Source: Novosphingobium terrae (GTDB lineage Bacteria > Pseudomonadota > Alphaproteobacteria > Sphingomonadales > Sphingomonadaceae). From it: a DNA stretch of 64,000 bases. The notes below the pieces were generated by a model that was not told where the DNA came from, did no database searches, and worked only from the letters and a program-made list of their open reading frames with translations. The position numbers and the translations under genes were made by a program. The stretch spans positions 2,046,001-2,110,000 of the forward strand of contig NZ_JABVZR010000001.1 of NCBI RefSeq assembly GCF_017163935.1, in the 5' to 3' direction. Shown one piece after another: positions 8,862 through 19,515 of this stretch; positions within the stretch are counted from its first letter, which is position 1, and every line of letters starts with the position of its first letter.

Positions 8862-8920
8862 GCGTCAGGCCTTGCAGACAGGCGCTTGACGCGGCAGGCG
8901 TCGCGTGATTTCACGGCGCC

Positions 8921-9604
8921 GTGACTGACCAACCCCGCTCCGACTCGTCGTCTGAAAACCGTCCCCACGCCAAGGCCGAGGCCAAAGCGGAAGTGCGCGC
9001 TGCCGAAGCCGCTGCCATCAGGCGGCGCTGGATCACGCTGGGCGAGGTGCTGGCGGTGGTGGCCGTGATCATCTCCGCCCTGACTTTGTGGAACAATTGG
9101 AGCGAGCGGCATGACAGCGATGCTGTCAAACATGCCGATGCCGCCAAGGCCTCGGCGCGGGCGGGCACGCTGCTGCTGGTCGCGATCAATTCGGGCAAGA
9201 GCGAGCTGGTGCTGAAACCCGGCTCGCCGGATCAGTCGGTGCAAAGCCAGGAGATCGCTTTCCCCACCGCGCTGAGCGTCGCCCAGGCCCAGACCACCGG
9301 CGAGCCGCGCATCGAGGCGACATGGTTCGAAAGCGCGCTCAAGACGGCGCGTGGGCAAGCGAATATGCCCGATGACAGCCGGGGCGACGAACGCCTGCCC
9401 GTGGTCATCACCACCCATTTTCTGGTCGATGGCGATCCGCATGAGGATGTTGCCATTTACGACATCGGCTACAGCATCGCCGGTCGCTGGCTGGGCGGAC
9501 ACAGCGTGACCTTGCGCGGTGTTTCGCTGGTGTCGCGGGTCAAGGCCGATCATGCGCAGGCCGCGCTGGATGCGCGCTGGAACCGCCTGTTCCCGCAAAA
9601 ATAA
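8921..9604 (+). CDS. Conserved membrane-anchored protein of unknown function
   Basis: A 227-residue protein starting with GTG at 8921. Residues about 15-35 form an Ala/Glu/Lys-rich charged helix (AKAEAKAEVRAAEAAAIRRR). One membrane helix follows (LGEVLAVVAVIISALTLW), then a soluble domain of about 170 residues, presumably periplasmic. The soluble part contains LLLVAINSGKSELVL and RLPVVITTHFLVDG. I recognise no named domain. It lies between two cyclic di-GMP genes and converges on the second, but nothing in the sequence ties it to that pathway. Confidence 0.65.
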   Translation: MTDQPRSDSSSENRPHAKAEAKAEVRAAEAAAIRRRWITLGEVLAVVAVIISALTLWNNWSERHDSDAVKHADAAKASARAGTLLLVAINSGKSELVLKPGSPDQSVQSQEIAFPTALSVAQAQTTGEPRIEATWFESALKTARGQANMPDDSRGDERLPVVITTHFLVDGDPHEDVAIYDIGYSIAGRWLGGHSVTLRGVSLVSRVKADHAQAALDARWNRLFPQK

Positions 9605-9632
9605 CGCGGGCGTCGCCGAGCGACCACCCGCG
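9605..9632. terminator. Bidirectional hairpin between convergent genes
   Basis: CGCGGG (9605-9610) pairs with CCCGCG (9627-9632), and inside it GTCGC (9612-9616) pairs with GCGAC (9620-9624) around the loop CGA. It fills the 39-base gap between two convergent stop codons and can serve both strands. Confidence 0.6.
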
Positions 9633-9643
9633 CTGTTATACGT

Positions 9644-12028
9644 TCAAGCGGTGTGGGGCTGTGGCGCCTGCTCAGCCAGATCGGCTTGACCGATCCATGC
9701 CAGCCGGTTGCTGTCCTCAGTCGTGTTTTCGGTGAGACGCCTGGGGCGCCCCAGCAGATAGCCCTGCGCTTCCTGACAGCCCTGCTCGCGCAGGAAGGCC
9801 AGTTGCTCCACGGTTTCCACGCCCTCGGCCAGCACAGGGATGCTCAGGCTCTCGCCCAGCGCCAGCACGGCGCGCACGATGGCCGCCGATTGCGGCGCCT
9901 GATCCAGCTCGGTCATGAAGGAACGGTCGAGCTTGATCTTGTCGAAGGGGAAAGCCCGCAGCGTCGAGAGCGATGAATAGCCCGTGCCGAAATCATCCAT
10001 CGCCACGCCGATCCCCATCCCCTTGAGCTGACGCAGGATGTGGGTGGTGCGCTCCAGATCGGTGATCATCGCGGTTTCGGTGATCTCCAGCTCCAGCCGT
10101 GAGGGCGACAGGCCGCTTTCCAGCAGCACCTGAAGCACAAAGCCCGGCAGATCGACATGCGCCAGCTGCACCGGCGAGAGGTTCACCGCGATCTTGTGCG
10201 GCTCGCTCCATGCCGCAGCCTCACGGCAGGCGGTGCGCAGCACCCATTCGCCCAGCGGCAGGATCAGCCCGCATTGCTCGGCCAGCGGAATGAACTGGTC
10301 GGGCGAGACCGAAGTGCCATCAGGCCGGTTCCAGCGCAGCAGCGCCTCATAGCCGGTGATCTCGCCCGTGCGGACCGAGGCCTGAACCTGCCAATGCAGG
10401 CTGAACTCTTCGTTATCCAGCGCCTCGCGCAGCTCCTTGACCATGCGGCGGCGGTCGCGCACGGCCTTGTCCATCTCCTCCTCATAGAAGCAGACATCGG
10501 TGGAGATCGAGGATTTGGCGCGATACATCGCCAGATCGGCATTGTTGATCAGCGTCGAGGTTTCCTCGGCATCCTGAGGCCAGATCGCCACGCCGACGCT
10601 GAGCCCGCAGGAGATCTTGCCGTCATCCATATCCATCGGCGTGGTAACAGCCTCACGCAGGCGGTCGATCAGATCGAGCGCCGCGTCGCGTTCCGGCAGA
10701 GGCATCAGGGCAATAAATTCGTCGCCACCAAGACGCGCCACGAATTCGCCGGGGCGCAGCGTGGCCTTCATCCGCTCGGCGATATGGATCAGCAGGCGGT
10801 CGCCCACGGCATGGCCATGCGTATCGTTCACCTCCTTGAACCGGTCGAGATCGATCGAGAGCAGCGCCAGATCGCCCTGAGCAATGCCCGGTGCCGTCTG
10901 CCGCTCAAGCCAGTCGAGGAAGGAGGCGCGGTTGGGCAGACCGGTCAGGCTGTCATTGCGGGCCAGATGGGCGATCCGCTTCTCCTGCGCCAGACGCGCG
11001 CGCAGATCGCGCACGGCATAGATCAGATGAGCGGGCTTGCGCCTTTCATCCCGGCGCAGCGCCACCTCGACAGGGATCTCGGCCTGATGCGCGTTGAGCA
11101 TGCTCAGCTGGGTCAGGCTGCTGGCAGAGACCGTATCGATGGCTGGCAGCCAGTTTTCCAGCGGATTGCCAAACATCACCTCCTGAGGCACGCCCGCCAG
11201 AGCCGCGAAACCGGCATTGGCGGCCAGGATCACGCCCTCACGCACCACGACCATGCCATCGACACTGCCCTCAAGCAGCTCATCGAGGCTGCGCCGGGAT
11301 TCCGCGCGCGATTGCAGGTCCAATGCATGGCTGGAAACACCCGTGCCCAGGATCAGCAGACCGATCCCGGCCACGGCAAAGGCCATCACCACCGTCGCGT
11401 CGCCGCCATTGAGTTGGCCGCCCATCGGCGCAAAAGGCACGATGGTCATGGCCGCCATGCCGGTGAAATGCAGCACGACAATGCTGGCCACCATCAGCGC
11501 GACGGCGCCGTAAAGCGTGCCCTCACGCCCGGCGGCGCGCGCCTGCCGGAACGCCAGAGCGCCCAGCACCACCGCGCCCAGCACCGATCCGGCAAGGACA
11601 GCGGTATCCCACAGCACGGCACCGCGCACCGCAAAGGCCGCCATGCCGGTGTAATGCATCACCGTCACCGCCAGACCGAAAATCACCCCGCCGATCTCTC
11701 CCGACCAGCGCCCCTCACGCGCGCCGACCGACAGCGCCAGCCCGCTGCCCAGAATGGCCAGCACCAGCGAAAGCCCCGTCAGCAGCGGTTCGTAAGTCAC
11801 TGCGGCACCGGGGCGATAGGCCATCATCGCCACGAAATGGGTGCACCAGATGGTGGCGCCCGTCGCCACGCCACCCATGAAGATCCAGGCCGGAGCGGCG
11901 CTGCGCTCGGCATAGCGCAGGCGGCGGAACAGGCCGAAGGTGATGGTCGAGCCGACGAGGCAGAGGAAGGCAGCCAGGGCCACCAGCCACAGATTATGCT
12001 CCTGCGTCAGGCACATAAGGAAGCGCAT
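9644..12028 (-). CDS. MHYT-PAS-GGDEF-EAL cyclic di-GMP signalling protein
   Basis: A 794-residue inner-membrane protein combining synthesis and breakdown domains for cyclic di-GMP. The N-terminal seven-helix MHYT sensor shows its repeated motif as THFVAMMAY, VMHYTGMAAF and VLHFTGMAAM; such domains are proposed to bind copper and sense oxygen, CO or NO. A PAS-like segment follows (GMVVVREGVILAANAGFAAL). The GGDEF domain has an intact GGDEF signature, but the inhibitory-site position reads RPGE rather than RxxD. The EAL domain keeps YEALLRW, NLSPVQ, ELEITETAM, MDDFGTGYSSL, KLDRSF and AEGVET, so it should be an active phosphodiesterase. Net activity cannot be predicted. Confidence 0.93.
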   Translation of the reverse strand: MRFLMCLTQEHNLWLVALAAFLCLVGSTITFGLFRRLRYAERSAAPAWIFMGGVATGATIWCTHFVAMMAYRPGAAVTYEPLLTGLSLVLAILGSGLALSVGAREGRWSGEIGGVIFGLAVTVMHYTGMAAFAVRGAVLWDTAVLAGSVLGAVVLGALAFRQARAAGREGTLYGAVALMVASIVVLHFTGMAAMTIVPFAPMGGQLNGGDATVVMAFAVAGIGLLILGTGVSSHALDLQSRAESRRSLDELLEGSVDGMVVVREGVILAANAGFAALAGVPQEVMFGNPLENWLPAIDTVSASSLTQLSMLNAHQAEIPVEVALRRDERRKPAHLIYAVRDLRARLAQEKRIAHLARNDSLTGLPNRASFLDWLERQTAPGIAQGDLALLSIDLDRFKEVNDTHGHAVGDRLLIHIAERMKATLRPGEFVARLGGDEFIALMPLPERDAALDLIDRLREAVTTPMDMDDGKISCGLSVGVAIWPQDAEETSTLINNADLAMYRAKSSISTDVCFYEEEMDKAVRDRRRMVKELREALDNEEFSLHWQVQASVRTGEITGYEALLRWNRPDGTSVSPDQFIPLAEQCGLILPLGEWVLRTACREAAAWSEPHKIAVNLSPVQLAHVDLPGFVLQVLLESGLSPSRLELEITETAMITDLERTTHILRQLKGMGIGVAMDDFGTGYSSLSTLRAFPFDKIKLDRSFMTELDQAPQSAAIVRAVLALGESLSIPVLAEGVETVEQLAFLREQGCQEAQGYLLGRPRRLTENTTEDSNRLAWIGQADLAEQAPQPHTA

Positions 12029-12250
12029 GAAAGGGGGATCTCACGGATGATAGATATGTCCGCATCCCTATCGGACGGCCGTGGTAAAGATTTTTTAAAT
12101 AACACAACATTTTACATCGCTACGGATTTTCCCTTGGGGTCAAAACGTAATGTTCGGCGGCAAGGGCTTGATCCCCTTGCATTTCGCCAGCTTTCTGCCT
12201 CATCCGGTCGCGCGGCGGAAACTGCTGCGCCGCAGCAACGTTTGTCCGGC

Positions 12251-13384
12251 ATGATCGATCATCTCGCCACCATGTTGAACGGCCTTCCTGATTGGATGCG
12301 GCAGGGTTTTGTCGCTCTGGTGGCAGGGGCTGCCGGGGCGCTGGTCGCTCTGGCGATCCACCGGGTGATGTTCCGTGTGCTGCAGCGGATCACCGCGCGC
12401 ACCGCCAGCCAGTCGGATGACATCATCGTCAGGCATATCCGCCGCCCCACGCGCTGGGCCTTTGTGGCGCTGGGGATCGTGCTGGCCGCCCGGCAGGCCC
12501 CGGCGCTCAAGGACTTTTGGGACAGCATTTCCGGCTTTGTGATGCCGCTGCTGACCGGCTGGATCGCCATCGCCATCCTCAACGCGCTGGTCGAGGCGAT
12601 GACCCTTCACGCGGACATCACCGTGGAGGACAACCGACAGGCCCGGCGGCGGCGGACACGTTTGGGCATTTTCGGGCGGATCATCACCTTCGTCATCGTC
12701 TTTCTGGTGGTGGCGCTGATGCTGTTCTCGGTGCCCGGCGTGGCCAAGGTGGGCGCCACGCTGATGGCTTCGGCGGGTCTGGCCGCTCTGGCGGTGGGTG
12801 CTGCCGCGCAGCCTGCGTTGAAAGCGCTGATTGCCGGCTTCCAGATGGCACTGACCGAGCCGATCTCGATCGACGATGTGGTGATCCTCGATGGTGAATG
12901 GGGCCGGATCGAGGAAATCCGCACGACCTATGTCGTGGTGGTGCTGTGGGATCAGCGGCGGCTGGTGGTGCCCACCAACCGCTTTCTGGAAGAAACCTTC
13001 CAGAACTGGACCAAGACCACCTCGCAATTGCTGGGCACGGTGATGCTCTATGTCGATCACACGATCGACGTGCCCAGGCTGCGCGCCGAATACACCCGCC
13101 AGATTGAGGCGCATCGCTTGTGGGATCGCCGCGCCCAGGTGCTTCAGGTGACCGATTGCAAGGAAATGACCCTCGAAATCCGCCTGCTGATGAGCGCCAA
13201 GGATGGTCCGACCCTGTTCGATCTGCGCTGCGCCCTGCGCGAAGGCATGATGGATTACATCCGCCGCGAGATGCCCGAGGCGCTCTCCCGCCGCCGCACC
13301 CAGCAGATTGCGCCGGTCGATATCACCCCCAGCCCCGCTCTGGCCGAACTGTTCTCGGCCAGACGGTCTGTGGACCAGAGCTGA
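12251..13384 (+). CDS. MscS-family mechanosensitive ion channel
   Basis: A 377-residue inner-membrane channel, probably releasing solutes on osmotic downshock. The start at 12251 is the first ATG after the AT-rich intergenic region; the frame stays open far upstream, but only as an antisense reading of the neighbour. Membrane helices occupy roughly residues 15-40, 65-110 and 130-190. The pore-lining helix contains the Gly/Ala-rich LMASAGLAALAVGAAAQPAL. The MscS beta domain follows (EPISIDDVVILDGEWGRIEEI and VVPTNRFLEETFQNWTK). The gene is divergent from the MHYT gene across 222 bases. Confidence 0.9.
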   Translation: MIDHLATMLNGLPDWMRQGFVALVAGAAGALVALAIHRVMFRVLQRITARTASQSDDIIVRHIRRPTRWAFVALGIVLAARQAPALKDFWDSISGFVMPLLTGWIAIAILNALVEAMTLHADITVEDNRQARRRRTRLGIFGRIITFVIVFLVVALMLFSVPGVAKVGATLMASAGLAALAVGAAAQPALKALIAGFQMALTEPISIDDVVILDGEWGRIEEIRTTYVVVVLWDQRRLVVPTNRFLEETFQNWTKTTSQLLGTVMLYVDHTIDVPRLRAEYTRQIEAHRLWDRRAQVLQVTDCKEMTLEIRLLMSAKDGPTLFDLRCALREGMMDYIRREMPEALSRRRTQQIAPVDITPSPALAELFSARRSVDQS

Positions 13385-13459
13385 GGCCGCCAATCCTTGC
13401 CACCAGCCTGCGCCTGCCCTTAAAGATACCCCGTCACGCAGCACGGCGAACGGAGACAA

Positions 13460-15094
13460 GTGTTGGAAATCGTATCGATCGTGTTGTTTTTCCTGCTCGC
13501 CGTGGTGGTGAGCGGCGCGATCTCGCGCATGTTGCCGGTTTCGGTGCCTACGCCTCTGGTGCAGATCGTGCTGGGGGCCGTGATCGGGCTTTCCGCCGCG
13601 CATCGCGTCGAGCTTGATCCCGATCTCTTCCTGCTGCTGTTCCTGCCGCCGCTGCTGTTTCTCGATGGCTGGCGCATTCCCAAGGACGCGCTGTTCAAGG
13701 ACGTGGCGACCGTCACCGAACTGGCCTTCGGGCTGGTGCTGATGACGGTGGTGGGCGTGGGCTTTCTGGCCCATTGGCTGATCCCCGCCATGCCTCTGGC
13801 GGTGGGGCTGGCGCTGGCTTCGGTGATCTCGCCCACGGACCCCATTGCGGTTTCGGCCATAGCCGCGCGCGTGCCTTTTCCCCGGCGGCTGATGCATATT
13901 CTGGAGGGGGAATCGCTGCTGAACGATGCTTCCGGGCTGGTGTGCCTGCGCTTTGCCGTGGCCGCCGCGCTGACAGGCAGCTTTTCGGCCAGCAGCGCGA
14001 TCCTCAGCTTTCTGTGGACGGCGGGCATCGGGCTGGCGGCGGGCGCGGCGGTCACGCTGGGCGTCTCCTTCGCGATGAGCCGCTTCACCCGCCGCTGGGG
14101 TGAGGACATTGGCGCGCAGATCCTTGTCAGCCTGCTGATCCCCTTCGGTGCCTATCAGCTGGCCGAACACCTCCATGCCTCGGGCATTCTCGCGGCGGTC
14201 AGCGCCGGGGTGACGATGACCTTTGCCGAAATCTCGCGGCAGGCTATGGCCGCCACCCGCATGCGGCGCAATTCGGTGTGGGACATGATCCAGTTCACGC
14301 TGAACGGCGTGATCTTCGTGCTGCTGGGTGAGCAATTGCCCGCCATTCTGGGCGATGCGCGCCATACGGTGGCGATCACCGGGCACGACAATCCGTGGTG
14401 GCTGGGGCTTTACACCATCATCATCGTGGCTGCGCTCGCCGGGCTGCGGCTGTTGTGGGTGGTGGTGTCGCTCAAGCTGACGCTGCTCAAGCGGCGGCGG
14501 CAGGGCGTGACGGGTCCCAAGCCGCAGGCCCGGCTGATCCTGGCGATGTCCTTCGCGGGAGTGCGCGGTGCGATCACGCTGGCCGGTGTGATGACCTTGC
14601 CGCTGACCCTGCATGATGGCACGCCCTTCCCCGCGCGCGATCTGGCGATCTTCCTCTCTGCCGGGGTGATCCTGCTGTCCATGCTGGTGGCCAGCGTGGC
14701 GCTGCCGGTGCCGCTCAAGGGACTGGACCTGCCGCCCGAACCCTCCGAGCAGGCCGAGGAAGACAGCGCCCGCATTGCTCTGGCCGAAGCCGCCATCCGT
14801 GCCGTCGAGCGCCAGCAGAAGGACTGGAGCGACACCGGCACACAGGTCGATCTCTATGCCGAGGTCGGCGGGCAAGTGGTGGATGCCTATCGCGAGCGGA
14901 TCGAGGGCCTGCGCGATGAAAATCCCCAAACCCTGCGCAACCGGGCCCGGCTGGTCAGCACGCTGCATCTGGTGGCGGTGAAGGCGCAGCGTCAGTTGAT
15001 GCATGATCTGCTGCGCGAACGCCGCATCGGCAGCGAGATCGCCCGCAAGCTGACGCGCGAACTCGATCTGGTGGAAACCCGGCACCGAGGATGA
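13460..15094 (+). CDS. Sodium/proton antiporter, CPA1 (NhaP-like) family
   Basis: A 544-residue inner-membrane antiporter starting with GTG at 13460, with GGAG at 13452-13455. About 12 hydrophobic helices fill the first 420 residues. The conserved ion-binding regions read SVISPTDPIAVSAI and GESLLNDASGLV. A later conserved segment is SFAGVRGAITLAGVMTLPL. The remaining 120 residues form a charged cytoplasmic tail, often regulatory. It likely exports Na+ or K+ in exchange for protons. It follows the MscS gene by 75 bases, so the two osmotic or ion-balance genes may share a transcript. Confidence 0.9.
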   Translation: MLEIVSIVLFFLLAVVVSGAISRMLPVSVPTPLVQIVLGAVIGLSAAHRVELDPDLFLLLFLPPLLFLDGWRIPKDALFKDVATVTELAFGLVLMTVVGVGFLAHWLIPAMPLAVGLALASVISPTDPIAVSAIAARVPFPRRLMHILEGESLLNDASGLVCLRFAVAAALTGSFSASSAILSFLWTAGIGLAAGAAVTLGVSFAMSRFTRRWGEDIGAQILVSLLIPFGAYQLAEHLHASGILAAVSAGVTMTFAEISRQAMAATRMRRNSVWDMIQFTLNGVIFVLLGEQLPAILGDARHTVAITGHDNPWWLGLYTIIIVAALAGLRLLWVVVSLKLTLLKRRRQGVTGPKPQARLILAMSFAGVRGAITLAGVMTLPLTLHDGTPFPARDLAIFLSAGVILLSMLVASVALPVPLKGLDLPPEPSEQAEEDSARIALAEAAIRAVERQQKDWSDTGTQVDLYAEVGGQVVDAYRERIEGLRDENPQTLRNRARLVSTLHLVAVKAQRQLMHDLLRERRIGSEIARKLTRELDLVETRHRG

Positions 15095-15109
15095 ACCGGC
15101 GAGGATGAC

Positions 15110-15745
15110 TTAACGGTTCAAAGCCGTCGGCAGATTCCAGCCATAATGCACGGCGGCCATGCGCAGCGCGAAACAGGCACAGCCGCCCGCCACGGCCACG
15201 ATGCGCGGATCGAGTTTGGTTAAACGCCCACACACCACGATCAGCGCGCCGACCATCGCCGCCACGGCATAGATATCGGCGCGCAGCACGCGCGGCACCT
15301 CATTGAGCACCAGATCGCGCATGGCACCACCGCCCACGCCGCTCAGCGTGCCCAGAAAGATCGCCGGGATGGGGTGGACCTGATGCTCCAGCGCCTTTTG
15401 CGTGCCCGCAACAGCTGCCAGCGATAGTCCCGCCGCATCGAGCGCCACCACCAGCGGCAAAGCCCCCTTGCCCAGCGAGGCATGGAACAGCCAGGCCACC
15501 ATGGCCGCCGCGATCACCACAAGGCTGTAATGCCAGTCTGCCACGGCAGCAGGGCGCCCTTGAGCGATCAGCACATCGCGCAAAACGCCACCGCCCAGCC
15601 CGGTCAGAAAGGCGACAACCAGCAACCCCACCGGATCGAGCCCCGCTGCCACACCCGCCAAAGCGCCCTCGGCGGCAAAGACGAAGGTGGCGCCGATATC
15701 CGCCGTGCGGACGATGCCGCGCACCATGGCCGCTTTCGTGCTCAT
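15110..15745 (-). CDS. TRIC-like / UPF0126 family membrane protein
   Basis: A 211-residue protein with about seven membrane helices and the internal duplication typical of the family. The two Gly-rich signature loops are GLGGGVLRDVLIAQG and SGVGGGAMRDLVL. Bacterial relatives are described as trimeric intracellular cation channels or glycine-import proteins; the ion or solute here is unknown. Its ATG overlaps the stop codon of the upstream gene by four bases (15742-15745), which implies translational coupling. It converges on the antiporter gene. Confidence 0.85.
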   Translation of the reverse strand: MSTKAAMVRGIVRTADIGATFVFAAEGALAGVAAGLDPVGLLVVAFLTGLGGGVLRDVLIAQGRPAAVADWHYSLVVIAAAMVAWLFHASLGKGALPLVVALDAAGLSLAAVAGTQKALEHQVHPIPAIFLGTLSGVGGGAMRDLVLNEVPRVLRADIYAVAAMVGALIVVCGRLTKLDPRIVAVAGGCACFALRMAAVHYGWNLPTALNR

Positions 15746-16233
15746 GGACCGAAGTCCGGCGGCGTGCCCAGCAAGCCAGCGGCATAGGCATCGGGGCTGG
15801 TGTCGCCAGGATCGGTCAGGCTGGAATAATCATGCGCGCAGATGGCGGCCATCAAGGCTTTGTCATCGGGGTTTTGGGGGTCACGCCAATCATCGTCGGG
15901 GCCTGACAAGACCCGGGCACGCGCACCATGCTCACGCCATATCGTGAGGCTGGGGAGGCGAAAACGAAGCGCGGGGCACTCCACCTCGACATGGCCAAGA
16001 ACCTTGCGGGCGCCCGGGTGCATGCGCTCGATCGAGACCATGCTGACCTGAATGACGCCCTTAACCGCCGGTTTCACGGAATCCCGATCGATCCCGGCCA
16101 CACGCGCCTGATCGCCCTGCCCCAGCCTGCCGGTCATCAGCCAATGGCCAGCATAAGCGCTTTGCGCCCAGAACAGGCAGAGTGTCGCCAACACCGCCGC
16201 GCCGCATCGGCCATGGAAGAACCTTCCCCTCAT
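15742..16233 (-). CDS. Secreted protein of unknown function
   Basis: A 163-residue protein with a Sec signal peptide of about 28 residues (LATLCLFWAQSAYAG). The mature part contains few conserved landmarks: a Cys in VECPALRFRLPS, another in AAICAHDYSSL, and an acidic SGPDDDWRDP stretch. The two Cys could form a disulphide. I recognise no family with confidence; the layout (signal, small beta-rich domain, C-terminal YAAGLLG) resembles small secreted proteins of sphingomonads. It is translationally coupled to the TRIC-like gene downstream. Confidence 0.65.
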   Translation of the reverse strand: MRGRFFHGRCGAAVLATLCLFWAQSAYAGHWLMTGRLGQGDQARVAGIDRDSVKPAVKGVIQVSMVSIERMHPGARKVLGHVEVECPALRFRLPSLTIWREHGARARVLSGPDDDWRDPQNPDDKALMAAICAHDYSSLTDPGDTSPDAYAAGLLGTPPDFGP

Positions 16234-16351
16234 GCAGCAAGACTATCGGTGGCGACGCTCTCCGGCAAGGTGGGGACAAAGGCCTGAATGGAGCCAAAGT
16301 ACACTGCGGGCCCGCTTGCCTCACCGCCGCGATCCTGCCTATAGCTTGGCC

Positions 16352-16966
16352 ATGAGCTTGTCTTTCCGCGCCTTGTCGCCCTTTGTCGCCACGCTGGCCC
16401 TGCCTCTGCTGATGGCCCAGCTTCCCGCCAGCGCTGCCGCTCCGGTGCGCAAAGCCGCCGCGGCCAAGCCTGCCGCTGCCGCTGCGCCGGTGAAGGCCAG
16501 CTCCGCCATCATCGCGCTGCCGCTCAACCCGGTGCTGCCCGAAGCCCAGCGCCTGTGCGAGGCCAGAACACCCGAGGGTCTGGGCTATTCCGTGCTGCGC
16601 CCGACAACCGGCAACAAGCCTGCCGAAGCTGATTATGTGCTGGTGAACTACATCGGCTATCTGGCCGCGACCGGCGCCGTCTTCGACCAGAACATGCACA
16701 CCCCTTTCCCTGTCAATGGCGTGGTCCCCGGCTTTTCCAAGGGCCTGCAGATGATGACCAAGGGCAGCATCGCCCGCTTCTGCATCCCCGCCGCCATGGG
16801 CTATGGCGCCGAGGCTTCTGGCCCGATCCCGGCCAATTCGGACCTCGTTTTCCAGGTCGAGCTGGTCGATTACAAGACCGCCGCAGAGGTCGATGCCATG
16901 CGCAAGGCTCAAGAAGCTCCGGCCCCGGCTCAGGAGCCGGCCCAGCCTGCCGCTCCTCAGAAGTAA
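16352..16966 (+). CDS. FKBP-type peptidyl-prolyl cis-trans isomerase, exported
   Basis: A 204-residue periplasmic folding catalyst that isomerises prolyl bonds. The start at 16352 gives a clean signal peptide ending LPASAAA. An Ala/Pro/Lys linker follows, then an FKBP domain with NYIGYLAATGAVFDQN, a PFPVNGVVPGFSKGLQMM loop and AAMGYGAEASGPIPANSDL, which match the family's GxVFD, VIPGW and YG-xx-G-IP elements. The active-site aromatic pattern is partly altered (VVPGF instead of VIPGW). The C-terminus is an Ala/Pro/Glu tail (APAQEPAQPAAPQ). Confidence 0.9.
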   Translation: MSLSFRALSPFVATLALPLLMAQLPASAAAPVRKAAAAKPAAAAAPVKASSAIIALPLNPVLPEAQRLCEARTPEGLGYSVLRPTTGNKPAEADYVLVNYIGYLAATGAVFDQNMHTPFPVNGVVPGFSKGLQMMTKGSIARFCIPAAMGYGAEASGPIPANSDLVFQVELVDYKTAAEVDAMRKAQEAPAPAQEPAQPAAPQK

Positions 16967-16980
16967 GCGCTTCTTGCCCC

Positions 16981-17002
16981 GGGGGTGATGCAGATCACCC
17001 CC
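16981..17002. terminator. Perfect hairpin shared by two convergent genes
   Basis: GGGGGTGAT (16981-16989) and ATCACCCCC (16994-17002) form a 9-bp stem around GCAG. The minus-strand LysR stop codon (16995-16997) lies inside the right arm. There is no T-run on either side, so it may block converging transcripts or protect both 3' ends. Confidence 0.6.
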
Positions 17003-17903
17003 GTTGGGTATGGTTCCAGCCCCGGATCAGATCGATCAGCGCCCGCAGCCCTGCGGGCACATGCCGACGCCCGGGATAATAGAGGCACAGGCCGGGATAG
17101 GGCGGGCACCAGTCCTCCAGCACCGGCACCAGTTGGCCAGCGGCGATATGCTCGCGCACCGACCATTCGCTGAGATAGGCGAGGCCCACGCCCGCCAGCA
17201 CCGCCTCCAGCATCAGCGTCATCTCATCGAGCGTCAGCGCACCGCCGACATCGACCTCCACCTTTTCGCCGCGCTTTTCGAACTCCCAGCGCCAGATGCC
17301 GCCGCTGGCCATGCGGGCGCGGATGCATTGATGCTGCAGCAGATCTTCGGGCACCTGAGGCGTGCCTCTGCCCGCCAGATAGTCGGGCGTGGCCACCACC
17401 AGCATGCGGATGTCGCCGCCGATGGGCACGGCGATCATATCCTGAGGCACGGCCTCGGCGATGCGGATGCCTGCGTCGAAACCCTGCCCGACGATATCGA
17501 CCAGCCGCCCTTCGGTTACCAGCGTGACCTGCATATCGGGATAGCGCTTGAGGTAATCCAGAATGATCGGCGTCAGGATCATCCGCGCCGCGCCTGCCGA
17601 GGTGTTGATCTTCAGCGTTCCCGCTGGCGTGTCGCGATGGCTGTTGATGCCCTCGATCGCGCCGCCGATGGCCGCCAGAGCAGGCGCGATGCGGGCAATA
17701 AACTGCTCTCCCGCATCGGTGGGCGAAACGCTGCGCGTGGTGCGGTTGAACAGCCGCACGCCGAGGCGGGCCTCCAGCGCCGCCACCGCATGGCTGAGCG
17801 CCGAGGTGGACATGCCCAGTTCCGTCGCCGCCGCGCGAAAGCTGCCCAGCCGGGCGACGGCGCTGACGGCCTCATATTCGGTCAAACCGGTCCTAGCGGC
17901 CAT
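16995..17903 (-). CDS. LysR-type transcriptional regulator
   Basis: A standard 302-residue regulator. The N-terminal winged helix reads YEAVSAVARLGSFRAAATEL and STSALSHAVAALEARLGVRL, followed by FNRTTRSVSPTDAG. The effector domain includes GTLKINTSAGAARMI and FDAGIRIAEAVP. This is the CrgA/PecT-like class of LysR proteins. It is divergent from an aldehyde dehydrogenase gene across 95 bases, the classic arrangement for a LysR regulator and its target, so it probably controls that gene. The inducer is unknown. Confidence 0.9.
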   Translation of the reverse strand: MAARTGLTEYEAVSAVARLGSFRAAATELGMSTSALSHAVAALEARLGVRLFNRTTRSVSPTDAGEQFIARIAPALAAIGGAIEGINSHRDTPAGTLKINTSAGAARMILTPIILDYLKRYPDMQVTLVTEGRLVDIVGQGFDAGIRIAEAVPQDMIAVPIGGDIRMLVVATPDYLAGRGTPQVPEDLLQHQCIRARMASGGIWRWEFEKRGEKVEVDVGGALTLDEMTLMLEAVLAGVGLAYLSEWSVREHIAAGQLVPVLEDWCPPYPGLCLYYPGRRHVPAGLRALIDLIRGWNHTQRG

Positions 17904-17998
17904 TATCCCAAATCCTGCATCACTTCATGCCATTCTATCCGGCTTATCCACACAATGCCAGAGATCTAAATCAGGGTCACCGCAACAGGAGACCTATC

Positions 17999-19414
<1,416 letters not shown>

Positions 19415-19515
19415 ACAACGGGCGCCGCGCGGGTGATCGTGCGGCGCCTTCCCTTCCGTTTGATATCGAAACGCTTTACACGCTTCGCCGCAACACGAGG
19501 GAAGCAAGCGCGATC

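Noticed and set aside
10157..12250. Plus-strand frame open for about 700 codons ahead of the MscS start
   Set aside because: It is antisense to the MHYT-PAS-GGDEF-EAL gene and has no domain features; the composition (His, Arg, Gln-rich) is typical of a high-GC antisense frame.
12200..15085. Minus-strand open frame of about 960 codons over the MscS and antiporter genes
   Set aside because: Antisense shadow of two well-supported genes, low complexity in His, Gln and Arg, no recognisable domain.
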